DNA of 64,000 nucleotides from Aeromonas piscicola (GTDB lineage Bacteria; Pseudomonadota; Gammaproteobacteria; Enterobacterales; Aeromonadaceae), in contig NZ_CDBL01000032.1 in the NCBI RefSeq assembly GCF_000820005.1, positions 96,904 to 160,903 of the forward strand, read 5' to 3'. The notes under the pieces were generated by a model. That model was not told the DNA's origin, searched no databases, and saw only the letters and a program-made list of their open reading frames with translations. Position 1 is the stretch's first letter. Every line of letters begins with the position of its first letter. Both the position numbers and the translations under genes were made by a program. This document shows, piece after piece, positions 55,386-63,911 of this stretch.

Positions 55386-56423
55386 TTATTGGTAACGGGT
55401 AAATTTGCGCGGGTCGAACGCCTCGCGGATTGCCTCGCCGATAAAGGAGACCATGATCAGCACCAGACTTACCGCCGCGACCACTGAGCTCACGATCCAG
55501 ATGGCATCCAGATTGTTGATCCCTTGGGAGAGCAGCTCCCCCCAGCTCGGGGTTGGCGGCGCCAGCCCGAAGCCCAGATAGTCGAGGGCCGTCAGGGTGG
55601 AGATATTGCCCACCACGGCGAACGGCGCCAGGGTAACGATCATCATCAGGGTGTTGGGCAGGATATGGTTGAAGATGATCCGCTGGGTGGTGGCCCCTTG
55701 CGCCCGCGCCGCCATCACATAGTCCCGCGCCCGCTCCTTGTAGGTGAGGGTGCGCATATACCAGGTGATCCCCATCCAGCCAAACAGCACGTTGATGCCG
55801 ACAAACAGGCCGAAGTTGGGCTTGGCCAGCGACACCAGGATCATGATGACGTAGAGAAACGGCACCTGGGACCAGATCTCGATAAAGCGCTGCAACACCA
55901 GGTCGAAGCGACCGCCGAGGAAGCCCATCATGCAGCCTATGCTGACCCCGATGGCATAGCTGGCCGCCAACGCGATAAAGGCAAAGCCGATGGCGATGCG
56001 AAAGCCATACACCAGCCGCGCCAGCACGTCACGGCCGCTGGTGTCGGTGCCGAGGAAGTGGCGCTCCTCGGCGCTGGGGGCGTAAGGCGGATAGGCATCC
56101 TGCTTGAAATCCTGCTCATAGGGGTTCCAGGGCACAGGGGGCAGCAGCACCCAGTCGCCCTTGCCTTCCTCTGCGAATTTGGCCTTCAGCTGGCGGTAGT
56201 TGGTCTCGTACTCGTAATCGAGCCCGAAGTGCTGGCCCGGGATCACGTCACCATAGGTGGGGAAGTGAAGCTGGCCCTGATAGCTCACCATCAGCGCCCG
56301 GCTGTTGACCAGCAGCTCCGCCAGCAGGGAGAGCAGCACCAGGGTGGTAAAGATGACAAAGGAGTAGTAGCCGCGTTTTATCGACTTGAAACGCTTGAGT
56401 TTTTTTAAGGTGACTGGATTCAT
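55386..56423 (-). CDS. Peptide ABC transporter permease (YejE/OppC-like)
   Basis: Inner-membrane permease of 345 residues. It has an N-terminal cytosolic start with a long periplasmic loop after the first helix, then GTDTSGRDVLARLVYGFRIA and the EAA motif region AARAQGATTQRIIFNHILPN. The C-terminus LDYLGFGLAPPTPSWGELL is conserved. ATG 56423 was chosen over an upstream GTG because TGA-AC-ATG coupling with GGAG matches the other repeat units. It is fed by the last 107-bp repeat rather than by the yejB-like gene directly. Confidence 0.92.
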   Translation of the reverse strand: MNPVTLKKLKRFKSIKRGYYSFVIFTTLVLLSLLAELLVNSRALMVSYQGQLHFPTYGDVIPGQHFGLDYEYETNYRQLKAKFAEEGKGDWVLLPPVPWNPYEQDFKQDAYPPYAPSAEERHFLGTDTSGRDVLARLVYGFRIAIGFAFIALAASYAIGVSIGCMMGFLGGRFDLVLQRFIEIWSQVPFLYVIMILVSLAKPNFGLFVGINVLFGWMGITWYMRTLTYKERARDYVMAARAQGATTQRIIFNHILPNTLMMIVTLAPFAVVGNISTLTALDYLGFGLAPPTPSWGELLSQGINNLDAIWIVSSVVAAVSLVLIMVSFIGEAIREAFDPRKFTRYQ

Positions 56424-56425
56424 GT

Positions 56426-56530
56426 TCACTCTCCAAACCGCACGCGGGGGTCAACAGAAGGTGCAACGCAGATATCGGAGACGATATGGCGTGATATCAG
56501 CATCGGCATGACAAGAGGGCTCTGGTTCAT
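56426..56530 (-). CDS. Mini-ORF R1 in the 107-bp repeat
   Basis: 34 codons, MNQSPLVMPMLISRHIVS then DICVAPSVDPRVRFGE and stop. GGAGAG before the preceding stop is its ribosome site. Its stop TGA is 2 nt before the start of the yejE-like gene. Closest of the three units to the permease tail (keeps VDPRVRFGE). Confidence 0.4.
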   Translation of the reverse strand: MNQSPLVMPMLISRHIVSDICVAPSVDPRVRFGE

Positions 56531-56532
56531 GC

Positions 56533-56637
56533 TCACTCTCCAAACCGCACGCGGGGGGCAACAGAAGGTGCAACGCAGATATCGGAGACGATATGGCGTG
56601 ATATCAGCATCGGCATGGCAATAGAGCTCTGGTTCAT
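56533..56637 (-). CDS. Mini-ORF R2 in the 107-bp repeat
   Basis: 34 codons, MNQSSIAMPMLISRHIVS then DICVAPSVAPRVRFGE and stop. TGA-GC-ATG junctions on both sides. No substitution breaks start, frame or stop. Confidence 0.38.
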   Translation of the reverse strand: MNQSSIAMPMLISRHIVSDICVAPSVAPRVRFGE

Positions 56638-56639
56638 GC

Positions 56640-56744
56640 TCACTCTCCAAACCGTACGCGGGGGGCAACAGAAGGTGCAACGCAGATATCGGAGACGATA
56701 TGGCGTGATATCAGCATCGGCATGGCAAGAGGGGTCTGGTTCAT
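56640..56744 (-). CDS. Mini-ORF R3 in the 107-bp repeat
   Basis: 34 codons, MNQTPLAMPMLISRHIVS then DICVAPSVAPRVRFGE and stop. Starts 2 nt after the stop of the yejB-like gene (TGA-CC-ATG) with GGAG in the last codons of that gene. Confidence 0.38.
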   Translation of the reverse strand: MNQTPLAMPMLISRHIVSDICVAPSVAPRVRFGE

Positions 56745-56746
56745 GG

Positions 56747-57772
56747 TCACTCTCCAAACCGCACGCGAGGGTCAACAAAGGCGACACAGATATCGGAGAC
56801 GATATTGCCCACCAGCATCAACATGGAGGTGATGGCCAGTATGCCCATGACGGTGGGGTAATCTCGCTCGACGATCGCCTCGTAGCCGAGCAGGCCTATA
56901 CCGTCGATGTTGAAGATGGTCTCGATGAGGAAGGAGCCGCCGAAGAAGACGGTGAGCACGGACCCCAGGTGACTGGCAATGGGGATCAGGCTGTTGCGCA
57001 TGGCATGATCGGTCACCGCCTTGCGAAACGGCAGCCCCTTGGCCACGGCGGTACGCACGTAATCCGCCGACAGGTTCTCCATCAGGCTGTTCTTCATGGT
57101 CATGGTGAGGATGGCAAAATCGCCGATGGCGTAGGCGATAAGCGGCAACAGGGCGTGGGCGAAGACGGTACGAATCTGATCCCAGCTGCTCTCCATGGAA
57201 TCAAAATCGTCCCCGGGAAAACCGCCCATGGGCAGCCACTCCAGATGGAAGGCGAAGACTGTGATGAGGAAGATCCCCACCACGTAGGCGGGCAGCGCAT
57301 AGGCCATGTAGATGAGCATGGAGCTGAGCGAATCGAAGCGGCTGTTGTGCCTGAGGGCCTTGGCCACCCCGAGCGGGATGGAGACCGCATAGCTCAGCAG
57401 AAAGGTAGCCAGCCCGAAGAAGGCGGTGACGGGGAGCTTGTCCTTGATGAGATCCCATACCGGTTCGTAGTAGCGGGTCGACTCCCCAAGATCCAGCACG
57501 GCCAGCTTCTGCAGCCACTCCCAATAGGCGACCAGCATGGGCTTGTCCAGCCCGTAAAATGCCTTCAACTCCTCGATCTGCTCATCGGAGAGGGCCTGCG
57601 CCCCCTTGCTGCCACTGGAGCGTCCGGTCTCGTTTTGTGACACCTGCGCCTGCAGCAGCATGCGTTCGACTGGGCCGCCCGGCACGAAACGGGTAATGGT
57701 GAAGACGAGCAGTGTGATACCGAGAAACGTCGGGATGATCAAAAGCATCCGACGTAAGAAATACGACAGCAT
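56747..57772 (-). CDS. Peptide ABC transporter permease (YejB/OppB-like)
   Basis: First gene of the transporter operon, 341 residues. The start MLSYFLRRMLLIIPTFLGI is typical of OppB/YejB; a periplasmic loop with a Ser/Gly-rich insert (QNETGRSSGSKG) follows. The EAA loop is TAVAKGLPFRKAVTDHAMRN and the C-terminus SDICVAFVDPRVRFGE. The last segment is what the 107-bp repeats copy. ATG 57772. Confidence 0.93.
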   Translation of the reverse strand: MLSYFLRRMLLIIPTFLGITLLVFTITRFVPGGPVERMLLQAQVSQNETGRSSGSKGAQALSDEQIEELKAFYGLDKPMLVAYWEWLQKLAVLDLGESTRYYEPVWDLIKDKLPVTAFFGLATFLLSYAVSIPLGVAKALRHNSRFDSLSSMLIYMAYALPAYVVGIFLITVFAFHLEWLPMGGFPGDDFDSMESSWDQIRTVFAHALLPLIAYAIGDFAILTMTMKNSLMENLSADYVRTAVAKGLPFRKAVTDHAMRNSLIPIASHLGSVLTVFFGGSFLIETIFNIDGIGLLGYEAIVERDYPTVMGILAITSMLMLVGNIVSDICVAFVDPRVRFGE

Positions 57773-58506
57773 GGTGAAACCTCGTCCTTGTTGTTCTTTT
57801 ATGGCCAGTCACATCCGGTGACGGGCCTGTCCTTCCTGGCATTACTCACTGGATAGGCTGTTATTGGCAGACAATCCGCTGGGTCACTGTAAAAGCTCTG
57901 CAACAAAAATCAAGTAGAACGAAGGGGCTAACATCAGCCTTTGGCAAATAGCAGAATTTACTGTGCATTTTTTATAAAAAACCCAACTTCAAGATAAAAA
58001 ACTACCCACAGTACAATTAAACCATTGTTTAAATTTTAAATTAAAATCACAAAAAATAACCACAAAAACAAAATTCAATTACAAAACAATGCCTTGATTT
58101 AAATCCAGATAATTTCCTCCCTCTATATACACAAGTTTGAATTTCGCCAAATACCGAGTCTGAACAGAAACACAACACACCATAAAAACAGCTAATAATT
58201 CTATGTAAACCATCTTTAACGAGATAAATACCAAAGGGACAGACCCGTTATCGATAAGTTCAAAATTAATCAATAAAATGGAAACACATCGATTTAACAC
58301 CGATTTCACATCGTAAATGAATGCCAGGTCAGCATTAAAAACTGGCAATAGCGAACTAATAAAACATAGTCATCTTATTGCCCACCCCAACCCCATCCGC
58401 ACCGCCTCAATTGACGTCCACATCGAAAGCTTGATAAGCCTTACGCATCGCTCCAACGAGGGCGGTATGGAAGCAAACAAAAAAACAACCAGGAAGGATA
58501 TAAGCG
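57773..58506. other. Long AT-rich intergenic region upstream of the TonB receptor gene
   Basis: 734 nt between divergent operons. From about 57940 to 58330 it is far more AT-rich than the rest of the window, with TTTAAATTTTAAATTAAAAT-type stretches and A runs. An 89-codon frame at 58079-58348 (minus) has no ribosome site and biased composition, and I do not regard it as a gene. Promoters for both operons must lie here. Confidence 0.65.
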
Positions 58507-61062
58507 ATGCTTAGGAAAAGCAGACTCTCTGCTGCCGTTGCGTTTGCCTTGGCGAGCGCGGCAGTGGTAGTTACTCCCGCCATGGCCGAAGAAGGCCAAA
58601 ACGTCGAAAAACTGCAGAAAATCAAGGTTACCGGCTCCCGCATCTCCCGTGTCGAGGTGGAAGGCGCCACCCCGGTCGTTGCCATCACCAAGGCCAAGAT
58701 CGAGCAATCCGGTCAGCAGACAGTAGCCGACTACCTGAAGCAGGCCTCTTACAACTCCTTCGGCAGCATCTCCCCCTCTTCCGGCAGCTCTGCCCAATCC
58801 CAGGCCACCGTTAGCTTGCGTGGTCTCGGCTCAGAGCGCACCCTGGTTCTACTCAATGGCAAGCGGGTTGCCGGCTCCCCTTCCATGGGAGGCAGCTCCA
58901 TCAACCTGAACTCCATTCCCATGGCAGCCGTTGAACGGGTGGAAGTCAATCTGGATGGCGGCTCGGCACTGTATGGTTCCGACGCCATCGGTGGTGTCAT
59001 CAACGTCATCTTGAAACAGGATTATGAAGGGCTGGAATTTCAGGGTCGCATCGGCTCTCCCACCGAAGAGGGCGGCGACGAGAAGAGTGGCTCCATCGTC
59101 AGCGGCATCACAGGGGAGAAAGGCGCCCTGATGATGGTCTACGAGCACGACGTCAAAGACGAGATCTACTACAAGGATCGCGATTACCTGGCATTGCAGG
59201 GCGCCTCAGCTCCCAGCCTGTACGGCCGCAACATCAAGGGGGTCGATGCCGCCACCGGCAAGACGGTCACTCGCACCCTGGATGGCATCGACTGTGCCAA
59301 TACCGGACCCGGTTTTGTCAGCGTAGATTCCACCTGCCGCTTCGACTTTGCCCAGGTAGCTGCCAAGACAGCTTCCCGAACCCGGGATACCGTCTATGTA
59401 AATGGCCGCTATCACATCAATGACAACGTCGACTTCGTGCCTCAGCTGATCGGCTCGCGGGTCACCAGCTTTGGCCGCTTCGCCCCGGCCGCCGGCCCTT
59501 TCAGCATCGATGGCACCACCCCGGGCGGCGCCCAGCTGCTGGCCGACAACGGCTTCATCGGCGAGAAGGCCACCGTCTACTACCGCTTCAGCAACGTCGG
59601 CCCCCGTGACAACGACGTCACCGACATGACCGGCAGCATGAACCTGGGCTTCGAAGGCACGCTGCCAACCGAAGCCTTGGGCGATGTGGAGTGGAATGCT
59701 GGCTACATGTACTCCAAGACCGACAACAAAAGCCGCGGCACCGGCTATGTGCTGAACCCTGCGGTGCAGCAGGAGGTCGACAACGGCAACTTCAAGAACG
59801 GCGAGTTCTCCAGTGCCGCCACCAACAGCCTCTCCTACGACACCAGCCGCACCTCCAAGATGGACTTCTTCCAGTGGTACGGCGGTCTGGGCTGGAGCAT
59901 GGGTGAACTGCCGGCCGGTCCAATCGGCTGGTACCTGGGGGCCGAGTACAACGACTGGGTCTACTCCGACACCTATGACAGCCAGTCAGCGGCAGGCAAC
60001 GTCATCGGCTCCTCCGGCAACTCCGGTGGCGGCGTACGCGACGTCTTCGCCGCCTACATCGAGAGCCTGATCCCCATCACCGAGCAGGTTGAACTGAACC
60101 TGGCCGGGCGTTTCGACAAGTACAGCGATTTTGGCAGTGCCTTCTCGCCCAAGGCGAGCCTGCGCTATCAGCCACTGGACAACCTGCTGTTCCGTACCTC
60201 CTGGTCACAATCCTTCCGTGCTCCGGGCCTGGAAGATCTGTACGCGGCCGACGCAGACTCCGCCGACTTTGCCAAGGACTATGTCTCCTGCCAGGCAAAC
60301 GGCGTGGCCAATTGCCCGGAAGAGCAGTACACCACGGTTCGTCAGTCCAACAAGAACCTGAAGGAAGAGACGGCTGACACCTTCGGCATAGGTACGGCGT
60401 ATAGCCCGATCGACGATCTCAACCTCTCACTGGATTACTACTACATCAAGATCGATGACGTGATCCAGCTGGCAACCACCCAGACCCAGTTCTATCAGGA
60501 GCTTAATACCGGCAGCAACCCGAACGTCATTCGCGATGCCAACGGCGATGTCGAGCAGGTCTATGCCGGCATGGTCAACCTGGGGCAACTCAAGACCAGC
60601 GGTCTGGATTTCAAGGCGGACTACAAGTACGACTTCGACGTCGTGACAGTGCGCTACGACTTCGGCAGCACCTACATTCTGAAATATGAAGAGGGTCTGT
60701 TCGCCGGTGGTCCCATGGTCGACAAGAAGGGCTGGAACGCCAAGCCTGACCTGCGTTTCAATTCAGGTATCGGTGCCAATGTACCCCAGTGGTGGAACCT
60801 GGACGCCTACCTGAGTGCCAGCTACATCGACTCACAGAGCCAGGACTACGTGGATGGTCAGCAAGAGGGCCATATCGCCTCCCAGACCACCTGGAACCTG
60901 AACGTCGGTGTGGACACCCCCTGGAACGGCAAGCTGCAAGCCGGTGTGAAGAACATGTTCAACGTAGGCCCCTCGCTCTCCAGTGACGGCTTCACCTACG
61001 AAGAAGAGCTCTACAGCATCGACGGGCGCATCGTCTACCTCGACTACACCCAGAAGTTCTAA
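58507..61062 (+). CDS. TonB-dependent outer-membrane receptor
   Basis: 851-residue receptor with a signal peptide (about 1-27, ending PAMAEE). A plug domain spans about 45-170 (IKVTGSRISR, GQQTVADYLKQ, VSLRGLGSERTLVLLNGKRV, ALYGSDAIGGVINVILK), then a 22-strand-type barrel ends in Phe (DYTQKF). The plug resembles carbohydrate/peptide-type receptors rather than a known siderophore receptor; substrate unknown. AGGAAGG precedes ATG 58507. It heads the ExbB/ExbD-type operon. Confidence 0.94.
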   Translation: MLRKSRLSAAVAFALASAAVVVTPAMAEEGQNVEKLQKIKVTGSRISRVEVEGATPVVAITKAKIEQSGQQTVADYLKQASYNSFGSISPSSGSSAQSQATVSLRGLGSERTLVLLNGKRVAGSPSMGGSSINLNSIPMAAVERVEVNLDGGSALYGSDAIGGVINVILKQDYEGLEFQGRIGSPTEEGGDEKSGSIVSGITGEKGALMMVYEHDVKDEIYYKDRDYLALQGASAPSLYGRNIKGVDAATGKTVTRTLDGIDCANTGPGFVSVDSTCRFDFAQVAAKTASRTRDTVYVNGRYHINDNVDFVPQLIGSRVTSFGRFAPAAGPFSIDGTTPGGAQLLADNGFIGEKATVYYRFSNVGPRDNDVTDMTGSMNLGFEGTLPTEALGDVEWNAGYMYSKTDNKSRGTGYVLNPAVQQEVDNGNFKNGEFSSAATNSLSYDTSRTSKMDFFQWYGGLGWSMGELPAGPIGWYLGAEYNDWVYSDTYDSQSAAGNVIGSSGNSGGGVRDVFAAYIESLIPITEQVELNLAGRFDKYSDFGSAFSPKASLRYQPLDNLLFRTSWSQSFRAPGLEDLYAADADSADFAKDYVSCQANGVANCPEEQYTTVRQSNKNLKEETADTFGIGTAYSPIDDLNLSLDYYYIKIDDVIQLATTQTQFYQELNTGSNPNVIRDANGDVEQVYAGMVNLGQLKTSGLDFKADYKYDFDVVTVRYDFGSTYILKYEEGLFAGGPMVDKKGWNAKPDLRFNSGIGANVPQWWNLDAYLSASYIDSQSQDYVDGQQEGHIASQTTWNLNVGVDTPWNGKLQAGVKNMFNVGPSLSSDGFTYEEELYSIDGRIVYLDYTQKF

Positions 61063-61085
61063 TCAACCTCGTTGATATACAACCT

Positions 61086-61110
61086 AAGCCGGTCCGGTCG
61101 GGCCGGCTTT
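61086..61110 (+). terminator. Weak hairpin after the TonB receptor gene
   Basis: AAGCCGG (61086-61092) pairs with CCGGCTT (61103-61109), followed by only three T. It could be an attenuator that lowers expression of the downstream DUF3450-exb genes. Confidence 0.5.
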
Positions 61111-61171
61111 GCCCAAGGTTCCAAGGAAGTTACGGAGATAGGGTAATCCTATGAAGACAAGGACCATTACA

Positions 61172-61936
61172 ATGAAGAAAGCGCTCCTCGGCAGCCTGGT
61201 TTCTGCTGCCTTGCTGACCAGCTTCAATCTGAGTGCCGCCTCTGCCGGTCAGGCAGTGGACGCTCAAGCCGCCACCGACAATGCCTCCAAAGTTTCCCAG
61301 CAGAAGATCGACAACTACGCCGAGTCCGCCGAGTCTGCCCTGGCGCAGTACAAGGCCGCCCTGCGCCAGGTCGACAGTCTGCGCACCTACAACGAGCAAG
61401 TGGGCAAGATGGTCGACTCCCAGACCACAGAGCTCGCCTCGATGCAGCGCCAGATCGCCCAGATCGACCAGACCAGCACCGAAGTGGTGCCCCTGATGCT
61501 CAAGATGATCGACTCCCTCGATCAGTTCGTCTCTCTGGATCTGCCGTTCCAGAAGGCCGAGCGGGAGGACCGCGTGGCGGCCCTGACCGACCTGATGAAC
61601 CGGGCTGATGTCACCATCTCCGAGAAGTACCGCAAGATCCTGGAGGCCTACCAGATCGAGGAGGGCTTCAGCCGAACCATAGAGTCCTACAAGGCCAGTC
61701 TGGACAAGGCCGGCACCGAGAAGACCTACGAGTTCCTGCGGGTCGGCCGCATCGCCCTGCTCTACCAATCCCCGGATGGCAATGAGACAGGCATGTGGAA
61801 CAAGAAGACCCGTCAATGGGAAGAGTTGCCCCAGGAGTATCGCAGTGCAGTGGAACAGGGCTTGCGTATCGCCAAGAAGCAGGCGCCCCCCGCGCTCATC
61901 AAGCTGCCGGTTCAAACTGCGGAGAAAGCATCATGA
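61172..61936 (+). CDS. DUF3450 periplasmic protein
   Basis: 254-residue secreted coiled-coil protein. A signal peptide spans about 1-23 (LLGSLVSAALLTSFNLSAAS); the rest is helical (QKIDNYAESAESALAQYKAA, MQRQIAQIDQTSTEVVPLML). DUF3450 proteins are regularly coded beside TonB2-type systems. Function unknown. ATG 61172 has AAGGA at 8 nt; an ATG 21 nt upstream is weaker. The stop overlaps the next start (ATGA). Confidence 0.88.
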   Translation: MKKALLGSLVSAALLTSFNLSAASAGQAVDAQAATDNASKVSQQKIDNYAESAESALAQYKAALRQVDSLRTYNEQVGKMVDSQTTELASMQRQIAQIDQTSTEVVPLMLKMIDSLDQFVSLDLPFQKAEREDRVAALTDLMNRADVTISEKYRKILEAYQIEEGFSRTIESYKASLDKAGTEKTYEFLRVGRIALLYQSPDGNETGMWNKKTRQWEELPQEYRSAVEQGLRIAKKQAPPALIKLPVQTAEKAS

Positions 61937-63306
61937 AAGGAATCAAACTTGCCATTGCCTCCCTGATCGCGGGAGCCACCCTGATCACCCTGCCGGTGAC
62001 CGCCGCCGAGAAGCCGGTGGATCTCAACGCCCTGCTGAGCCAGGTCAAGGCCGCCAGCACCAGCGAATCCCAGCTCAACAAGGAGCGGGAAGCCCGCTTC
62101 CTGGCAGACAAGAACGAGCAAGGCGCCCTGCTGGCCAAGGCCAAGGCGGAACTTGCCGCCGAAACCGCCAGAGGGGAGAAGCTCAAGGCCACCTTCGATG
62201 CCAACGACAAGCAGCTGACCGAGCTGACCGATACCCTGCGCCAGCGTTCCGGCAACATGGGCGAGATGTTTGGCGTGCTGCGCCAGTTTGCCGGTGAGTT
62301 CAAGGGGATCTTCAACGCCTCCGCCCGCCGGGTCGAACACCCGGAACAGGCGGCGCTGCTGACCCGCCTGGCAGAGAGCAAGGAGCTGCCCTCCAGCGAT
62401 GATCTGAGCGCCTTCTGGACCACCACCCTCAGCCGCATGGTCGATGGTGGCAAGGTGAGCCAGCTGCCGGCGACAGTGGTTTACGGCGAGGGCAACCAGG
62501 CCGAGAAGACGGTCACCCAGATAGGTGAGTTCAATACCGTCTCCGAGGGCAAGTACCTGACCTTCGTCCCGGAAACCGGCAAGTTCGAACAGCTGCCCCG
62601 TCAGCCTGATAGCGGGATCCTGGAGCCCATCGCCGAGTTTGAGCAGGGTGGTGGCGGCGTCAAGCCCATCTTCGTCGACCCGTCCCGCGGCGTGATCCTC
62701 TCCCTGCTGGTGCAGTCGCCGACCTTCAAGGAGCGGGTCGATCAGGGCGCCGAGGTGGGCTACGTCATCATGGTGCTCGGTGTGCTCGGCACCATATTGG
62801 CGATTTTCAGTGGCGTGCGCCTGTCGCTGATCGGCTCTTCCATGCGCAAGCAGCTGAAATCCGATCAGATCATCAAGGGCAACCCCATAGGCGACATGCT
62901 GGCGGTCTATCAGACCCATCGCGGTGACAACATAGAGGATCTGGAGTCCAAGCTCGACGAGATCATTCTGCGCAATGTGCCCAAGTTCGAGAAGGGTATC
63001 AGCATCATCAAGCTGATCGCCTCGGTCGCGCCGCTGCTGGGTCTGCTCGGCACCGTGGTGGGGATGATAGCCACCTTCCAGGCCATCACCCTGTTCGGTA
63101 CCGGCGATCCCAAGCTGATGGCGGGCGGGATCTCGGAGGCCCTGGTCACCACCATGCAAGGTCTGGTCGTGGCCGTGCCCATGCTGTTCCTCTACACCAT
63201 AGTGCAGACCCAGAGCCGTCGTCTCATCCAGATTCTGGAAGAACAGAGCGCCGGTTTCGTCGCCCGTTATCAGGAACGTCTGCACGCCTCCAAAGCCGCA
63301 GCGTAA
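61933..63306 (+). CDS. MotA/TolQ/ExbB proton-channel protein with long periplasmic N-terminus (TtpC-like)
   Basis: 457-residue protein. It has a signal peptide (about 1-24), a long coiled-coil periplasmic part (about 25-260), and a C-terminal ExbB-like channel (YVIMVLGVLGTILAIFSGV, ASVAPLLGLLGTVVGMIATF, LVTTMQGLVVAVPMLFLYTI). This layout matches TtpC of Vibrio TonB2 systems. Start ATG 61933 overlaps the DUF3450 stop. Confidence 0.92.
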   Translation: MKGIKLAIASLIAGATLITLPVTAAEKPVDLNALLSQVKAASTSESQLNKEREARFLADKNEQGALLAKAKAELAAETARGEKLKATFDANDKQLTELTDTLRQRSGNMGEMFGVLRQFAGEFKGIFNASARRVEHPEQAALLTRLAESKELPSSDDLSAFWTTTLSRMVDGGKVSQLPATVVYGEGNQAEKTVTQIGEFNTVSEGKYLTFVPETGKFEQLPRQPDSGILEPIAEFEQGGGGVKPIFVDPSRGVILSLLVQSPTFKERVDQGAEVGYVIMVLGVLGTILAIFSGVRLSLIGSSMRKQLKSDQIIKGNPIGDMLAVYQTHRGDNIEDLESKLDEIILRNVPKFEKGISIIKLIASVAPLLGLLGTVVGMIATFQAITLFGTGDPKLMAGGISEALVTTMQGLVVAVPMLFLYTIVQTQSRRLIQILEEQSAGFVARYQERLHASKAAA

Positions 63307-63316
63307 GGAGTCACCC

Positions 63317-63844
63317 ATGTGGTTCTGGTTGATTGAAGAAGTCGAGTCGGTCCGCCGGTTTCTGGGATTGGGGGGCGACGTACTGGTAGCCCTGTTCTTC
63401 CTGACCCTGCTGATGTGGGCCCTGCTGCTGGAGCGCTGGTTCTACTTCATGGCGGTCTACCCCAAGCAGGTGAAGCAGACCAAGGCCGCCTGGCTGGCCC
63501 GCAGCGACCACCTATCCTGGTCTGCCAAGCAGATCCGGCGCGAGCTGGTCTCCCGGGTCGCCATGGCGGTGGACAAGGGGATGCCGGTTATCAAGGTGCT
63601 GATCGCGCTCTGCCCGCTGATGGGGCTGCTGGGAACCGTGGTGGGTATGGTGCAGGTGTTTGACACCCTGGCCATCACCGGCACCGGCTCCCCCAGAGCG
63701 ATGGCCTCGGGCATTTCCAAGGCGACGGTACCGACCATGGCGGGCATGATTGCCGCCCTTTCCGGCCTGTTTTTTGTCAACCAGCTCGATCACAAGGCCA
63801 AGCTGGCGGTCGAGAAGCTGGAAGACAACCTGAAACACGGTTGA
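63317..63844 (+). CDS. exbB: ExbB-type biopolymer transport protein
   Basis: 175-residue inner-membrane protein with three helices. The TolQ/ExbB core reads IALCPLMGLLGTVVGMVQVF and VPTMAGMIAALSGLFFVNQL. It works with ExbD to energise TonB. ATG 63317 has AAGGAG upstream; it begins 10 nt after the TtpC-like gene. Confidence 0.93.
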   Translation: MWFWLIEEVESVRRFLGLGGDVLVALFFLTLLMWALLLERWFYFMAVYPKQVKQTKAAWLARSDHLSWSAKQIRRELVSRVAMAVDKGMPVIKVLIALCPLMGLLGTVVGMVQVFDTLAITGTGSPRAMASGISKATVPTMAGMIAALSGLFFVNQLDHKAKLAVEKLEDNLKHG

Positions 63845-63911
63845 TGCAGGATGCACTCCCCTGCCGGGCGCGAGTCTGGCGGGGGCACAGAACAAGCAAG
63901 GAGTTTTTGCC

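Larger units (their letters stand above)
56426..56744 (-). repeat. Three tandem 107-bp repeats carrying the 3' end of the upstream permease gene
   Basis: Successive starts at 56744, 56637 and 56530 are exactly 107 nt apart, as is the start of the next gene (56423). Each unit copies about 75 nt of the yejB-like 3' end (IVSDICVA, then PRVRFGE and stop) plus about 28 nt around the start. Units 1 and 2 differ at few positions. Each contains the GATATC...GATATC arms around CGGAGACGATATGGCGT. Confidence 0.96.

Noticed and set aside
56421..56750. CRISPR array or REP-type element at the 107-bp repeats
   Set aside because: There are no unique spacers; units are contiguous, coding, and derived from the adjacent permease gene.
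58079..58348. 89-codon minus-strand ORF in the AT-rich gap
   Set aside because: No ribosome site, no family pattern, and the composition fits random AT-rich sequence.
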